Assembly (NCBI GenBank): GCA_025363655.1
Contig: JANYDK010000073.1
Coordinates: forward strand, 175,775 to 239,774
Source: Deltaproteobacteria bacterium
GTDB lineage: Bacteria > Myxococcota_A > Polyangia > Polyangiales > JADJMO01
DNA length: 64,000 nucleotides
Reading direction: 5' to 3'
Below the pieces are notes generated by a model. That model saw only the letters and a program-made list of their open reading frames with translations, was not told where the DNA came from and searched no databases. Shown one piece after another: positions 1-7,953 of the stretch; position 1 is the first letter of the stretch, and every line of letters begins with the position of its first letter. The position numbers and the translations under genes are program-made.

Positions 1-1
1 G

Positions 2-1939
2 CTGCAAAGATTGGGGCGCGGAGCCGACGCGCGGGCGCACCTCGAGGAAGCCGTTCGTGCCAATCCCGACGACGCTGACGCGCGATATGGCTTCGGCGCC
101 GTGCTCGCAGATGCAGGGGAGCTCGATCCGGCGCGCGTGCAACTGGCGCGCGCGGCCTCGCTCAGCCCCGATCGCGTCGAGGCGCATATGCGTCTCGGGC
201 TCGTCCTCGACAAGCTCGGTCACGAGGCTGGCGCGCGGACGTCGATGCAGCGGGTCACCCAGCTCGCGCCCGACACCGTCGAGGCGTGGGAGGTCGTCGC
301 CAAGAGCGCTCGCAAGGCGGGCGAGCACGCGGAGGCGGCCAACGCCTTCGGCCACGTCGCGCGTCTCAAGCCGCAAGACGCTGGGGTGATCGTCGAGCAC
401 GCACGCGCGCTCCTCGCGTCGGGCAAAGATCTCGAGGCCGTCGAACGTTTCAAGGAGGCGATCAAGCTCGCGCCGAAGAACGCCGAAGCGCGCGTCGAGC
501 TCGGGAGCACGCTCATTCGGGTCTTCCGTGCCGAGGAGGCGATCGAGGCCTTCCGGCTGGCGCTCCGGGTCGACGCCAAGAACGAGAAGGCGCTGCGGCA
601 GTTGGCGACGCTCTACGGTCAAAAGAGCCAGAAAAAAGAGCTCCTCGAGACCTACGAGCAGCTCGTGCAGCTCGACCCCGACGACGCACCGGCGCAGCGC
701 ACGCTCGGCCTCGCGTATCTCGAACAAGGCCGGAAGGCGCAGGCGCTCGAAGCGCTCGAAAAGGCGCTCTCGGTCGACGTCTCGATGGGCGATCTCCGCC
801 TCGTCGTCGCCGGTCTCTATCGGGACGAAGGACGTCACTACGAAGCAGCGACGGAGTACGAAGAGGCGGTCAAGACCAAGCCCGACGCCGATCTCTACCT
901 CGAGCTCGCGCGTTGTTATCACGCGCTCGGCAACACCCAAGAGGCGTGGGACGCGGCGGGAAAGGGCCTGAAAATCAAGGCTGATCACGTGCCGTCGTAT
1001 CTCTTCCTCGGTCAGCGCTATTCCGAGGCGGGCTATCCCAAGGACGCCGCCGCGGCCCTCGAATGGGCGATTCACTACCGACCCGATCTCACCGATGCGA
1101 TCGAGCCGCTCGCCGCTGCCTACGAGGCGAGCGAGCGCAAGGCGGAGGCCGTCGCTACGTTGCGCAAGCTGATGCCGAAGCGCGACGGCGACGCCGATCT
1201 CTGGGCGCGCATCGGCAAGCTCCACGACGACTTGCGACAAGCCGAGCCCGCGATCGAGGCCTACCAAAAAGTGACGCGTCTCCGCCCGCAGGATGGCAAC
1301 GCGTACTACCAACTCGGCATGTCGCTGCAGGCGCTCCGTCGCTACGACGAGAGCGCCGGCGCGCTGCAGAGGGCGCTCAAAATCGATCCCGCCCACGCCA
1401 CCGCGCACTATGGGTTGGCGGTCACCTTGATGCAGCTCGGACGCGGCGCCGAGGCGATCACCGCCTTCGAGGAGGCCGTTTCCCGCGCGCCGACCGACGC
1501 TTCGCTGCGTGCGGCGCTCGGTTTCGGATACACGCGCTTCGGTCGCCTCGAAGAATCTGCGGCGGCCTACAAGCACGCCGTTCGTCTCGGTCTCCGCGAT
1601 GTCGACGTCCAGCTCGCGCTCGCGAAGGTGCTCGAGAACCTCAAGCGTTGGGAAGAAGCCGCCGAGGCTTACCTGCAGCTCGCCGAGCTGATGCCGGAAG
1701 ACCCGACCGCCAACCGCAAGGCGGCCGCTGCGTTCATGGAGCTCGGCAAGCACAAGGAGGCGATTCCGCCGTTGCAGCAGGCAATTCTCATCGCGCCGGG
1801 CGAGGGCGGTCTCCGCTACGACCTCGGCGTCTGCTACGCCAACCTCGGCTCACGCGATGCGGCGATGGCGCAGTACCGCGCGCTGCAATCGATCGACGCC
1901 GAAGCGGCCGAGCGGCTCCTTTTCATCATCGAGGCCTGA
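2..1939 (+). CDS. TPR-repeat protein, 5' end cut by window
   Basis: The reading frame is open to the first bases of the window, and the sequence before the TTG at 11 already reads as a helical repeat, so the true start lies upstream. The protein is almost entirely tandem 34-residue tetratricopeptide repeats, with recurring A..YGFGAVLADAGELDPA, AEARVELGSTL and AYYQLGMSLQALRRYDES patterns, about 17 or 18 in all. TPR arrays are protein-protein scaffolds, so no reaction is expected. No catalytic domain, signal peptide or membrane segment is visible in the part seen; an N-terminal domain could be missing. It ends 12 bases before the convergent DedA gene. The TPR nature is certain; the partner and role are unknown. 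Confidence 0.9.
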   Translation: MQRLGRGADARAHLEEAVRANPDDADARYGFGAVLADAGELDPARVQLARAASLSPDRVEAHMRLGLVLDKLGHEAGARTSMQRVTQLAPDTVEAWEVVAKSARKAGEHAEAANAFGHVARLKPQDAGVIVEHARALLASGKDLEAVERFKEAIKLAPKNAEARVELGSTLIRVFRAEEAIEAFRLALRVDAKNEKALRQLATLYGQKSQKKELLETYEQLVQLDPDDAPAQRTLGLAYLEQGRKAQALEALEKALSVDVSMGDLRLVVAGLYRDEGRHYEAATEYEEAVKTKPDADLYLELARCYHALGNTQEAWDAAGKGLKIKADHVPSYLFLGQRYSEAGYPKDAAAALEWAIHYRPDLTDAIEPLAAAYEASERKAEAVATLRKLMPKRDGDADLWARIGKLHDDLRQAEPAIEAYQKVTRLRPQDGNAYYQLGMSLQALRRYDESAGALQRALKIDPAHATAHYGLAVTLMQLGRGAEAITAFEEAVSRAPTDASLRAALGFGYTRFGRLEESAAAYKHAVRLGLRDVDVQLALAKVLENLKRWEEAAEAYLQLAELMPEDPTANRKAAAAFMELGKHKEAIPPLQQAILIAPGEGGLRYDLGVCYANLGSRDAAMAQYRALQSIDAEAAERLLFIIEA

Positions 1940-1951
1940 TTTTCTGGCCTT

Positions 1952-2518
1952 CTAGCCCTTGGGTGCTCGCGCGCGGATGCGACGGTAGAGCGCCACCGCG
2001 CCGAGCACCGCCAAGGCCGCAGCGATGGCCGAGAGTCGTGGGAGTTGGAAGGTGACGTGCACGCGCTCGAGCTCGGCGCCGAACCACGCGCCGGCGGTGA
2101 CGAAGAGGGGCACATGGAGGCTCGCCGCCAGGGCGTCGAGGAGGACCACGCGACGAAGCGCCCGCCCGCTCTGGCCGGCTTGGAAGAAGAGGTCTCGACG
2201 CGCGCCGATGGCGATCCTCGCGATCATGATCGCCGCGTCTCCATAGCGGTCGAAGACGGCCTCGGCGCGCGCGCGTCGTCCGCCTTGGGACGGGAGTGGG
2301 CTGGCGCCTCGGCCGCGGCGAAAGACCACGACGTCACCGACGAGGACGCCGACGATAGCCGCGATGCTGACCGGAATCGCGGTGCCTAGATCGCGATAGA
2401 CGAGGTACCCGGCACCGAGCAACGCCAGCTCGGACGCGGAAGGAACGAAGGCGGAGGCGATGCCGGTGGCGACGAGCACGACGAGCACGACGAGCGACGG
2501 TACGAGCGTGCCGGTCAC
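1952..2518 (-). CDS. DedA/VTT-family inner-membrane protein
   Basis: This 188-residue protein starts with GTG. It has hydrophobic segments near residues 5-30, 35-65 and 150-180, with a glycine/arginine stretch reading GVLVGDVVVFRRGRG. It also has a conserved-type R..IGARRDLF segment, as in the DedA (VTT, SNARE-associated) family of half-transporters linked to membrane potential and lipid-carrier flipping. It lies downstream of the lipoprotein hydrolase on the same strand (42-base gap) and is probably co-transcribed with it. A 9-bp GACGAGCAC repeat encodes part of its first membrane segment. The family call is by pattern recognition; the substrate is not inferable. Confidence 0.75.
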   Translation of the reverse strand: MTGTLVPSLVVLVVLVATGIASAFVPSASELALLGAGYLVYRDLGTAIPVSIAAIVGVLVGDVVVFRRGRGASPLPSQGGRRARAEAVFDRYGDAAIMIARIAIGARRDLFFQAGQSGRALRRVVLLDALAASLHVPLFVTAGAWFGAELERVHVTFQLPRLSAIAAALAVLGAVALYRRIRARAPKG

Positions 2519-2560
2519 GATCGGTCCTGATTCTTCGTATCGAATTCTCCAGGCATGACC

Positions 2561-3469
2561 TCACCATTGGGCATAGCGAACGTCCCCTTCGAGGAGCCAG
2601 GGCAGGGCGCGCTCGATCTGCGCAGCGACCGGTCCATCCCAGCCGTGGCCGTACTCGGCTCCCGCTTCGTCGACGCCAAAGACGCTTTGGGCCGCGATGC
2701 CAGCGCTCTTCATCTTGCGGACGATCGCCTCGGCCTGCGGCACCTTGACCGCGCGGCCCACCGCGAAGAGCACCCGATGCCCGTTCTTCGCAGCCCCGTT
2801 CTTCGCAGCCCGGGCGAAGGCGGCGATGCGTCCGGCGCTCCAGTCGGTGATCCCGCCCTCGACGAGAATCACCCGAGAAAATCGGGTCGCGCGCGCGACC
2901 AAGACGGGAACACCGAACGTCGCTCCCATCGAGAAGCCAGCATAGATCGCGTCTGCCTCATCCACGTCCGGGTAGCGCGCGACGAGCGCAGCGATCGCGG
3001 CGTCGAGCTCCTCTCCGAGCGCGTTCTCTCCTTCGTAGGTGTGGACTTGCGAGATCGGCCAGAGCGTCCCGCGGAGGCAAAGCACCCACGCGCGCGCCGC
3101 TACCAGCCGCGAGAAGAGCGCGCAGATTCCCTCGGGCGCCTCCCCGTGCCCATGCGTGACGACCACGAGCGGACGTCGACCCGGCTTCGGCAAGACCACC
3201 AGCGCGTCTCCGAATCCCGGCACCGGGAGCGGCGTGGGCGCGGCCGAGGTGAAGCTCGTGGTCGAGCTCGAGCTGACGGTTTTCGAAGACGGCGACGTCG
3301 CCATCGCGACGGAAGCTTCCGACGAGGCATCGGGCGCTGACGCTCGAGGGTCGACCTCGTCCTTCCGAGCGGGACACGCCGCTGCGCACGTCGCGAGTGC
3401 GAGCAGGCCGATGAGCCATGGTTGCTTGACGACGCCCCTCGTGATCAACTTGAATGCCTTGTAACGCAT
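2561..3469 (-). CDS. Predicted lipoprotein, alpha/beta hydrolase
   Basis: The N-terminus has a basic region, a hydrophobic stretch (WLIGLLALATCAAAC) and a cysteine suited to lipidation, followed by a Ser/Thr/Pro-rich spacer to about residue 85. The rest is an alpha/beta hydrolase: VVVTHGHGE forms the oxyanion region, GFSMG is the nucleophile elbow, and a late His lies in EYGHGWDG. It resembles poly-hydroxybutyrate depolymerase or dienelactone-type esterases exported to the cell surface. A perfect 15-bp tandem duplication (2781-2810) encodes the repeat AKNGAAKNG. The start lies 42 bases from the divergent ClC gene, so their promoters overlap. The substrate is unknown. Confidence 0.75.
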   Translation of the reverse strand: MRYKAFKLITRGVVKQPWLIGLLALATCAAACPARKDEVDPRASAPDASSEASVAMATSPSSKTVSSSSTTSFTSAAPTPLPVPGFGDALVVLPKPGRRPLVVVTHGHGEAPEGICALFSRLVAARAWVLCLRGTLWPISQVHTYEGENALGEELDAAIAALVARYPDVDEADAIYAGFSMGATFGVPVLVARATRFSRVILVEGGITDWSAGRIAAFARAAKNGAAKNGHRVLFAVGRAVKVPQAEAIVRKMKSAGIAAQSVFGVDEAGAEYGHGWDGPVAAQIERALPWLLEGDVRYAQW

Positions 3470-3510
3470 AACGCATGACGCGGTGGAATCCCGCCACGGA
3501 GTGCGCAGTG

Positions 3511-4770
3511 GTGAGCAGAGTCATCGAGAAAATTCGGGCGGTTCTACGCTGGGCGCTGCTCGGCGCGGTTGTCGGAGCGCTCTCCGGCATCGCGTCGGCG
3601 GCCTTCCTTCTGCTCCTCGATCGCGCGACCCATCTCCGCGAGTCGCACCAGGTCATCGTCTTCGCGCTTCCCGTCGCCGGCCTCGTCCTCGGCGCCATCC
3701 TCTCGCGCTTCGGAGCGCCCATCGCCGGTGGCACGAACCTCGTCCTCGACACCCTCGACGACGCCGAGCACGCGCCGCAACTTCCCTCGCGCATGCCGCC
3801 GATGGTGCTGCTCGGCACCGTCCTCACCCACCTCTTCGGAGGCAGCGCCGGTCGCGAGGGGACCGCCGTGCAGATGGGCGCCGGCTTGGCCGACGAGCTC
3901 GCGCATCGTCTGAAAATCAAGGGTGATTTACGTCGCGAGCTCCTCGCCGCGGGCATCGCCGGAGGCTTCGGCTCGGTCTTCGGCACGCCGATCGCGGGCG
4001 CTCTCTTCGGCCTCGAAGTGGTGCGTGTCGGCCGCATCGAGTACCGCGCGCTCCTTCCTGCGCTCGTCTCGGCCACCGTCGGCGATCTCGTCACTCGCCG
4101 GCTCGGAGTCGAGCACACGCACTACCCGCTCTTGCCCCACCTCTCGCTGACGCCGCTGCTGATCGGGAAGTGGATCGTCTTCGGCCTCGCGATCGGCCTC
4201 GTCGCCGTCGTCTTCGTCGAGGCGACGCACGCGCTGAAGAAGCTACTGACGACGCGTATTTCCTCGATGCCGCTGCGGCTCGCGCTCGGCGGCGTGCTCG
4301 TCGTGGCGATGTGGCAGCTCGTCGGCAGCTCCGACTACCTCGGCCTCGGCGTTCCGACGATCGTGCGTGCGTTCTCCGACGACCGACTGCCGATGGCGAG
4401 CTTCGCGTTCAAACTGGCGTTCACCGTCGTCACGCTCGGCGCCGGCTTCCTCGGGGGCGAGGTGACGCCTCTCTTCTTCGTCGGCGCCGCGCTCGGCAAC
4501 TTGCTCGGTCGCGTGATGGGTCTGCCGCTCGGGATGGCCGCCGGCGTCGGGCTCGCCAGCCTCTTCGGCGCCGCCTCCAACGCGCCGATCGCGCTCGTCG
4601 TCATGGCGGTCGAGCTCCTCGGCGGCGAGGTCTTGCCGCACGTGATGCTCGTGATGGTCGTCGCCTATCTCGCCTCCGGCCATCGCAGCATCTACCCCGC
4701 GCAGCGCATTCGCCGGGGCAAGGTCGGGGGACCCGATCCCGACCGCACCGTTGCGCTGCGCGATCTCTGA
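3511..4770 (+). CDS. ClC-family chloride channel/antiporter
   Basis: This polytopic membrane protein has the three ClC selectivity-filter regions: GGSAGREGTAVQMG, GFGSVFGTPIAGALFGLEV and GFLGGEVTPLFFVGAALG. The second half contains a further GxxxxxFGAASNAPIA segment typical of the YfeO/EriC group. It mediates chloride passage or Cl-/H+ exchange across the inner membrane. An ATG at 3475 is in frame, but I prefer GTG 3511 (419 residues): it has GGAG about 9 bases upstream and begins directly with the amphipathic helix before the first membrane span. No CBS domains follow. It faces the hydrolase gene head-to-head. Confidence 0.88.
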   Translation: MSRVIEKIRAVLRWALLGAVVGALSGIASAAFLLLLDRATHLRESHQVIVFALPVAGLVLGAILSRFGAPIAGGTNLVLDTLDDAEHAPQLPSRMPPMVLLGTVLTHLFGGSAGREGTAVQMGAGLADELAHRLKIKGDLRRELLAAGIAGGFGSVFGTPIAGALFGLEVVRVGRIEYRALLPALVSATVGDLVTRRLGVEHTHYPLLPHLSLTPLLIGKWIVFGLAIGLVAVVFVEATHALKKLLTTRISSMPLRLALGGVLVVAMWQLVGSSDYLGLGVPTIVRAFSDDRLPMASFAFKLAFTVVTLGAGFLGGEVTPLFFVGAALGNLLGRVMGLPLGMAAGVGLASLFGAASNAPIALVVMAVELLGGEVLPHVMLVMVVAYLASGHRSIYPAQRIRRGKVGGPDPDRTVALRDL

Positions 4771-4798
4771 GAGCACTCCATGAGCCCTCCGAGATTCT

Positions 4799-5440
4799 CT
4801 AGGAGACCGGCGAGAGCATCGTCAGCAGCACGGCAGCAGTGCCGGCGAGATCGACCGGCACGCGCAGCTCGATCATCGTCTGCGCGCCGATCACGCCCGC
4901 CAGGAGAATGGCCGCGACCTGCTCGGCGTCGACGTCGCTCCGGAGCAAGCGCTCGCGTTGGCTCGTCGCGACCGCGCTGGCGAGGCGCGCGATGCTCTCG
5001 CGAACGAGCTCGACGTAGCGCGCACGGATGCGAGGGCTGCGCGCGCACGCTTCGAGAAGTTGGTGCGGTTTCACGCCACCCTTCTTGGTGAGCGGATATC
5101 GGCCGCGCGACGCCGCGGTGACGAAGCGCGCCACCGTGCTCGCCAAGTCCGTCGCCTCCCCGGGTGCGGGCGGCGCGAAGACGTGATCGAGGAACTCGCT
5201 GCCAACGCGGTCCATGACGGCGACGAGGAATTCGTCGCGACCTTCGAAGTGCACGTAGAAGGCGCCGCGCGTTCTGCCGGCGCGCTCGCAGATGGCGTCG
5301 AGGCTCGGCCCATCGAGGCCCTGTTCGGCGAAGAGGGCGGTCCCTGCTTCCACCAGCGCGGCCCGAGTCTCCTCTGCCCGTTGCTGGCGAACGCCCAAAT
5401 CGGGCAGCTTTTCAAGCGTGCGGGTGCGTCGAGCGGCCAT
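4799..5440 (-). CDS. TetR-family transcriptional repressor
   Basis: The N-terminal 60 residues form a TetR helix-turn-helix, with ALVEAGTALFAEQGLDGPS followed by DAICERAGRTRGAFYVHFEGRDEFL. The C-terminal ligand/dimer domain is variable. I place the start at ATG 5440 (213 residues). ATG 5452 and GTG 5491 are also in frame, but both lie inside the two operator palindromes. The gene is divergent from the 5517-7135 operon, and the 18-bp palindromes at 5449 and 5481 lie between them. The likely role is repression of itself and of that operon, relieved by an unknown hydrophobic ligand. Confidence 0.88.
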   Translation of the reverse strand: MAARRTRTLEKLPDLGVRQQRAEETRAALVEAGTALFAEQGLDGPSLDAICERAGRTRGAFYVHFEGRDEFLVAVMDRVGSEFLDHVFAPPAPGEATDLASTVARFVTAASRGRYPLTKKGGVKPHQLLEACARSPRIRARYVELVRESIARLASAVATSQRERLLRSDVDAEQVAAILLAGVIGAQTMIELRVPVDLAGTAAVLLTMLSPVS

Positions 5441-5448
5441 CCCATTTG

Positions 5449-5466
5449 ACATACGACGTCGTATGT
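5449..5466. promoter_or_regulatory. Operator 1, perfect 18-bp palindrome
   Basis: ACATACGACGTCGTATGT reads identically on both strands and is AT-richer than its surroundings. It sits between the tetR gene ending at 4799 and the divergent operon starting at 5517. A second near-copy lies 32 bp away, about three helical turns. Paired sites of this kind are typical of TetR-family autoregulation. Binding by the neighbouring regulator is inferred from position only. Confidence 0.75.
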
Positions 5467-5480
5467 GAAATAGCAACCTG

Positions 5481-5498
5481 ACATACGACACCGTATGT
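5481..5498. promoter_or_regulatory. Operator 2, imperfect 18-bp palindrome
   Basis: ACATACGACACCGTATGT has the same outer arms as operator 1 (ACATACG and CGTATGT) with two centre bases changed. It ends 18 bases before the ATG at 5517, directly upstream of the GAGGAGG ribosome-binding site. A protein bound here would block initiation of the rightward operon. Confidence 0.72.
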
Positions 5499-5516
5499 TA
5501 AACCAGAGGAGGCCCC

Positions 5517-6116
5517 ATGACCGCCGTCGCCGATTCGTCCGTCGCCACGTCCAGCGTCCACGCAAGCCACTCGACCCGGTCCACGTCGCGCCGCGTGGTC
5601 GACCTCACCCTCGACGCGCTCCTCGACCTCGACTCGGTCGAGCTCGGCGGGCTCTACCGTGGGGCGAGCGTCCCCGTCCTCGCCGACGTCCACGGTGATT
5701 TGCGCGGACGGATGCTCGCGATCCCGGCCCTCGAGAAGAACCCGGTCGGCGAGCTCCCGCGCTTCCTCGCTCGTCAGAGCTGGTTTCCTTGGCGCGGCAA
5801 GAGCTTCATGCCGCGCACCGACGCCGCCGGCGAAGGAATGAACCGCGTCGTCAGCGATCGCTTCCGTCTCTTCCGCTTCGAAACCTTCGTCGGCAAGTCA
5901 CGGGCGGGCGATTTCGACGCCGTCCAGCTCGACTACGACCTGCCGGAAAATCCGTTCTTCATCCGCGCCATCAAGGACGAGATCCGCGAGCTCTCGCCGG
6001 GGCTCTGGCTCGGTCAGGCGTGGCTGCGCGTCTCCGGCGCCGAGCACCTCGGTCTCTATTTCGGCCTCACGCTCCCCAAGTCTCAGGCGTCTCACGCGTC
6101 TCACGAGCGTTCCTAG
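5517..6116 (+). CDS. Conserved hypothetical protein in TetR-controlled operon
   Basis: This 199-residue soluble protein is preceded by a strong AGAGGAGG site. After a Ser/Thr-rich, low-complexity first 30 residues it has a compact domain with GLYRGASVPVL, WFPWRGKSFMP and a basic/aromatic stretch ending in GLYFGLTLP. It has no signal peptide or membrane span. The C-terminal SQASHASHE comes from a 9-bp tandem repeat. The stop overlaps the GTG of the next gene by one base, so the two are translationally coupled. I do not recognise the family. The context (TetR plus an HpnA-like reductase) suggests a role in modification of a lipid or small molecule. Confidence 0.7.
   Translation: MTAVADSSVATSSVHASHSTRSTSRRVVDLTLDALLDLDSVELGGLYRGASVPVLADVHGDLRGRMLAIPALEKNPVGELPRFLARQSWFPWRGKSFMPRTDAAGEGMNRVVSDRFRLFRFETFVGKSRAGDFDAVQLDYDLPENPFFIRAIKDEIRELSPGLWLGQAWLRVSGAEHLGLYFGLTLPKSQASHASHERS
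6081..6107 (+). repeat. 9-bp tandem repeat, three units
   Basis: Three imperfect copies of TCTCACGCG at the 3' end of the 5517 gene encode SQA-SHA-SHE. This is one of many in-frame short tandem duplications in the window. Confidence 0.75.
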
Positions 6117-7135
6117 TGCGGGCGCTCGTCACCGGGAGCGCGGGTTTCATCGGCTCGAATGTGGTGCGTGCGCTCCTCGACGACGGAATCGAGGTGCGCG
6201 CGCTGACGCTGCCCGGCGAAGACGCGCGCAACTTGCGAGGCCTCGACATCGAGAGGGTCATCGGCGACGTGACCGATCGAGACAGCCTGCGGCGGGCGAT
6301 GCGCGGCTGCGATTGGGTCTTCCACCTCGCGGCCATCTACGCGCTATGGCTCCCGAGGCCGTCGCGTTTTCGCGCGGTGAACGTCGAGGGAACGCGCAAC
6401 GTCCTCGAGCTCGCCCGTGAGCTCGAGGTCGCGCGCGTCGTCCACACCAGCTCGATCGCGCGCTTCGGTGGTCAAGGGCGAGGGCGTCGCGCCACCGAGG
6501 CGAGCTCCTTCGCGCTCGGGCCGACGGGCGATCGATACGCGGCGTCGAAGGCAGAGGCGCACGAGGTCGCCGTCCTCGCCGCAAGAGATCAGGACGTGAC
6601 GATCGTCGCGCCTTGCGGACCGATTGGACCCGGCGATGTCGGACCGACGCCGACAGGTCGATTGCTCATCGCGGCGCTCTCGCTCCCGGTCGTCGCCGTC
6701 ACCCGCACGGTCACCAACTTCGCCCACGTGCGCGACATCGCCCGTGCACACGTCGCCGCGGCGCGCGTCGGAGTACGCGGCGAGACGTATCTCCTCGGCC
6801 ACGAAGACCTCACCCTCGCCAGCCTCGCGCGTCGTGCGCTCGCTGTCGTCGGCCTCGATCGGCCCGTCATCGAGGTCCCGAGCGTCCTCGCGCGCATCGC
6901 CGGCCGCGTCGGCGATCTCTACGGCGGGCTCACCCGACGCGCCCCACCGCTCACCGGCGCCGCCGTCGCCATCGCCGAGCTCGGCCTCGCCGCCGACTGC
7001 AGCCGCGCCGTACGCGAGCTCGGCATGCCGCAGACCCCGATCGACGATGCCCTTCGCGACGCGCTCGAGTGGTTCGCGAAAGCAGGCTACCTCCGCGACC
7101 GGGGCCTGGCTCGTGTGGGTGCGACGCCTACGTGA
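6116..7135 (+). CDS. HpnA-like NAD(P)-dependent epimerase/reductase (extended SDR)
   Basis: The Rossmann motif TGSAGFIGSNV starts at residue 6. DVTDRDSLRRAMRGCDWVFH follows, and the catalytic pair is in YAASK. The segment GPIGPGDVGPTPTGRL is characteristic of the hopanoid-associated HpnA/dihydroflavonol-reductase branch of extended SDRs. The chosen start is GTG 6116 (339 residues), which overlaps the previous stop as TAGTG; upstream codons in this frame are only a shadow of the preceding gene. It probably reduces or epimerises a hydroxyl or keto group on a sugar or lipid. No hopanoid genes are present nearby, so the pathway is not established. Confidence 0.82.
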   Translation: MRALVTGSAGFIGSNVVRALLDDGIEVRALTLPGEDARNLRGLDIERVIGDVTDRDSLRRAMRGCDWVFHLAAIYALWLPRPSRFRAVNVEGTRNVLELARELEVARVVHTSSIARFGGQGRGRRATEASSFALGPTGDRYAASKAEAHEVAVLAARDQDVTIVAPCGPIGPGDVGPTPTGRLLIAALSLPVVAVTRTVTNFAHVRDIARAHVAAARVGVRGETYLLGHEDLTLASLARRALAVVGLDRPVIEVPSVLARIAGRVGDLYGGLTRRAPPLTGAAVAIAELGLAADCSRAVRELGMPQTPIDDALRDALEWFAKAGYLRDRGLARVGATPT

Positions 7136-7173
7136 CCGTGCGTAAATCGACGAACCTCGCCTTGCCGAAACGA

Positions 7174-7184
7174 ACGAACGTTCT
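7174..7184. promoter_or_regulatory. Putative TetR half-palindromic operator
   Basis: ACGAACGTTCT, with a GAACGTTC palindromic core, lies 12 bases before the start of the tetR gene at 7196. The same ten bases ACGAACGTTC recur at 7981, at the beginning of the downstream hydrolase gene. The shared element next to both genes suggests that the regulator acts on both. This is inference from repetition and position. Confidence 0.5.
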
Positions 7185-7195
7185 ATTGTAGGTGC

Positions 7196-7894
7196 ATGAG
7201 CAAGGGCGAAGAGACGCGAGGGCGCATCGTCGATCGAGCGTTGCGCCTCGCCAGTCGCGATGGTTTCCGCGGCCTCACCATCGGCACGCTCGCCGAGGAG
7301 CTCGGTCTCAGCAAGAGCGGTCTCTTCGCCCACTTCGGCTCCAAGGACGAGCTCCAGCTCCAGGTGCTCGAGGCCGCGGTCGACCGCTTCAAGCGTGACG
7401 TCATCCGTCCGGGCCTCGAGGCCGCCCGGGGTGAGCCGCGTCTACGCGCCTTCTTCGACAACTGGCTGCGCTGGGGCAACGACCGGCAGATGCCTGGCGG
7501 CTGCGTCATCGTCGCCGCCGCCGTCGAGTTCGACGATCAACCCGGCCCGCAGCGTGAAATGGTGGAAAAGGCGCAGCGAGATTGGCACGCGGCCCTCGCC
7601 AAGGCAGCCCGCATCGCCGTCGACGAAGGACACTTCCGCGCCGACGTCGACACGCGACAGCTGGCCTTCGACGTCCAATCCATCGTCCTCGGTTTCCACC
7701 ACGCGAAGCGGCTCCTTCGCGAGCCCAACGCCGAGCGCTGGGCGAAAGAAGCCTTCGACCGCGTGCTCGCCTGGGCTTCGGCGGCTCCGACCCTCGCCGG
7801 CGCGAACGCCGGCCATGGCAGCACGCCTGGCCGCGCCACACGCTCCTCGTCAGCCGAGCGAATGCGCGGGCGTGGCGAGATATCGCGAGACTGA
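7196..7894 (+). CDS. TetR-family transcriptional regulator
   Basis: A classical TetR DNA-binding domain occupies residues 5-55 (TRGRIVDRALRLASRDGF, then LAEELGLSKSGLFAHFGSK). The ligand domain contains MPGGCVIVAAAVEFDD, as in the TetR_C group of YbiH/AcrR-like regulators that begin with a Cys-containing GGC motif. The last 35 residues after AWASAAPT are low-complexity. It is followed after 59 bases by an alpha/beta hydrolase in the same direction, and the GAACGTTC element occurs in front of both genes. Confidence 0.87.
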   Translation: MSKGEETRGRIVDRALRLASRDGFRGLTIGTLAEELGLSKSGLFAHFGSKDELQLQVLEAAVDRFKRDVIRPGLEAARGEPRLRAFFDNWLRWGNDRQMPGGCVIVAAAVEFDDQPGPQREMVEKAQRDWHAALAKAARIAVDEGHFRADVDTRQLAFDVQSIVLGFHHAKRLLREPNAERWAKEAFDRVLAWASAAPTLAGANAGHGSTPGRATRSSSAERMRGRGEISRD

Positions 7895-7953
7895 CCGTCG
7901 CCTCGTGCATCTGAAACGAAACTCGCGAAAACGCCCCAATCGAGGAGCTCGCC

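Noticed and set aside
4771..4800. Possible terminator between the convergent ClC and tetR genes.
   Set aside because: The short CTCTGAGAG-like symmetry gives no stable stem and no T-run.
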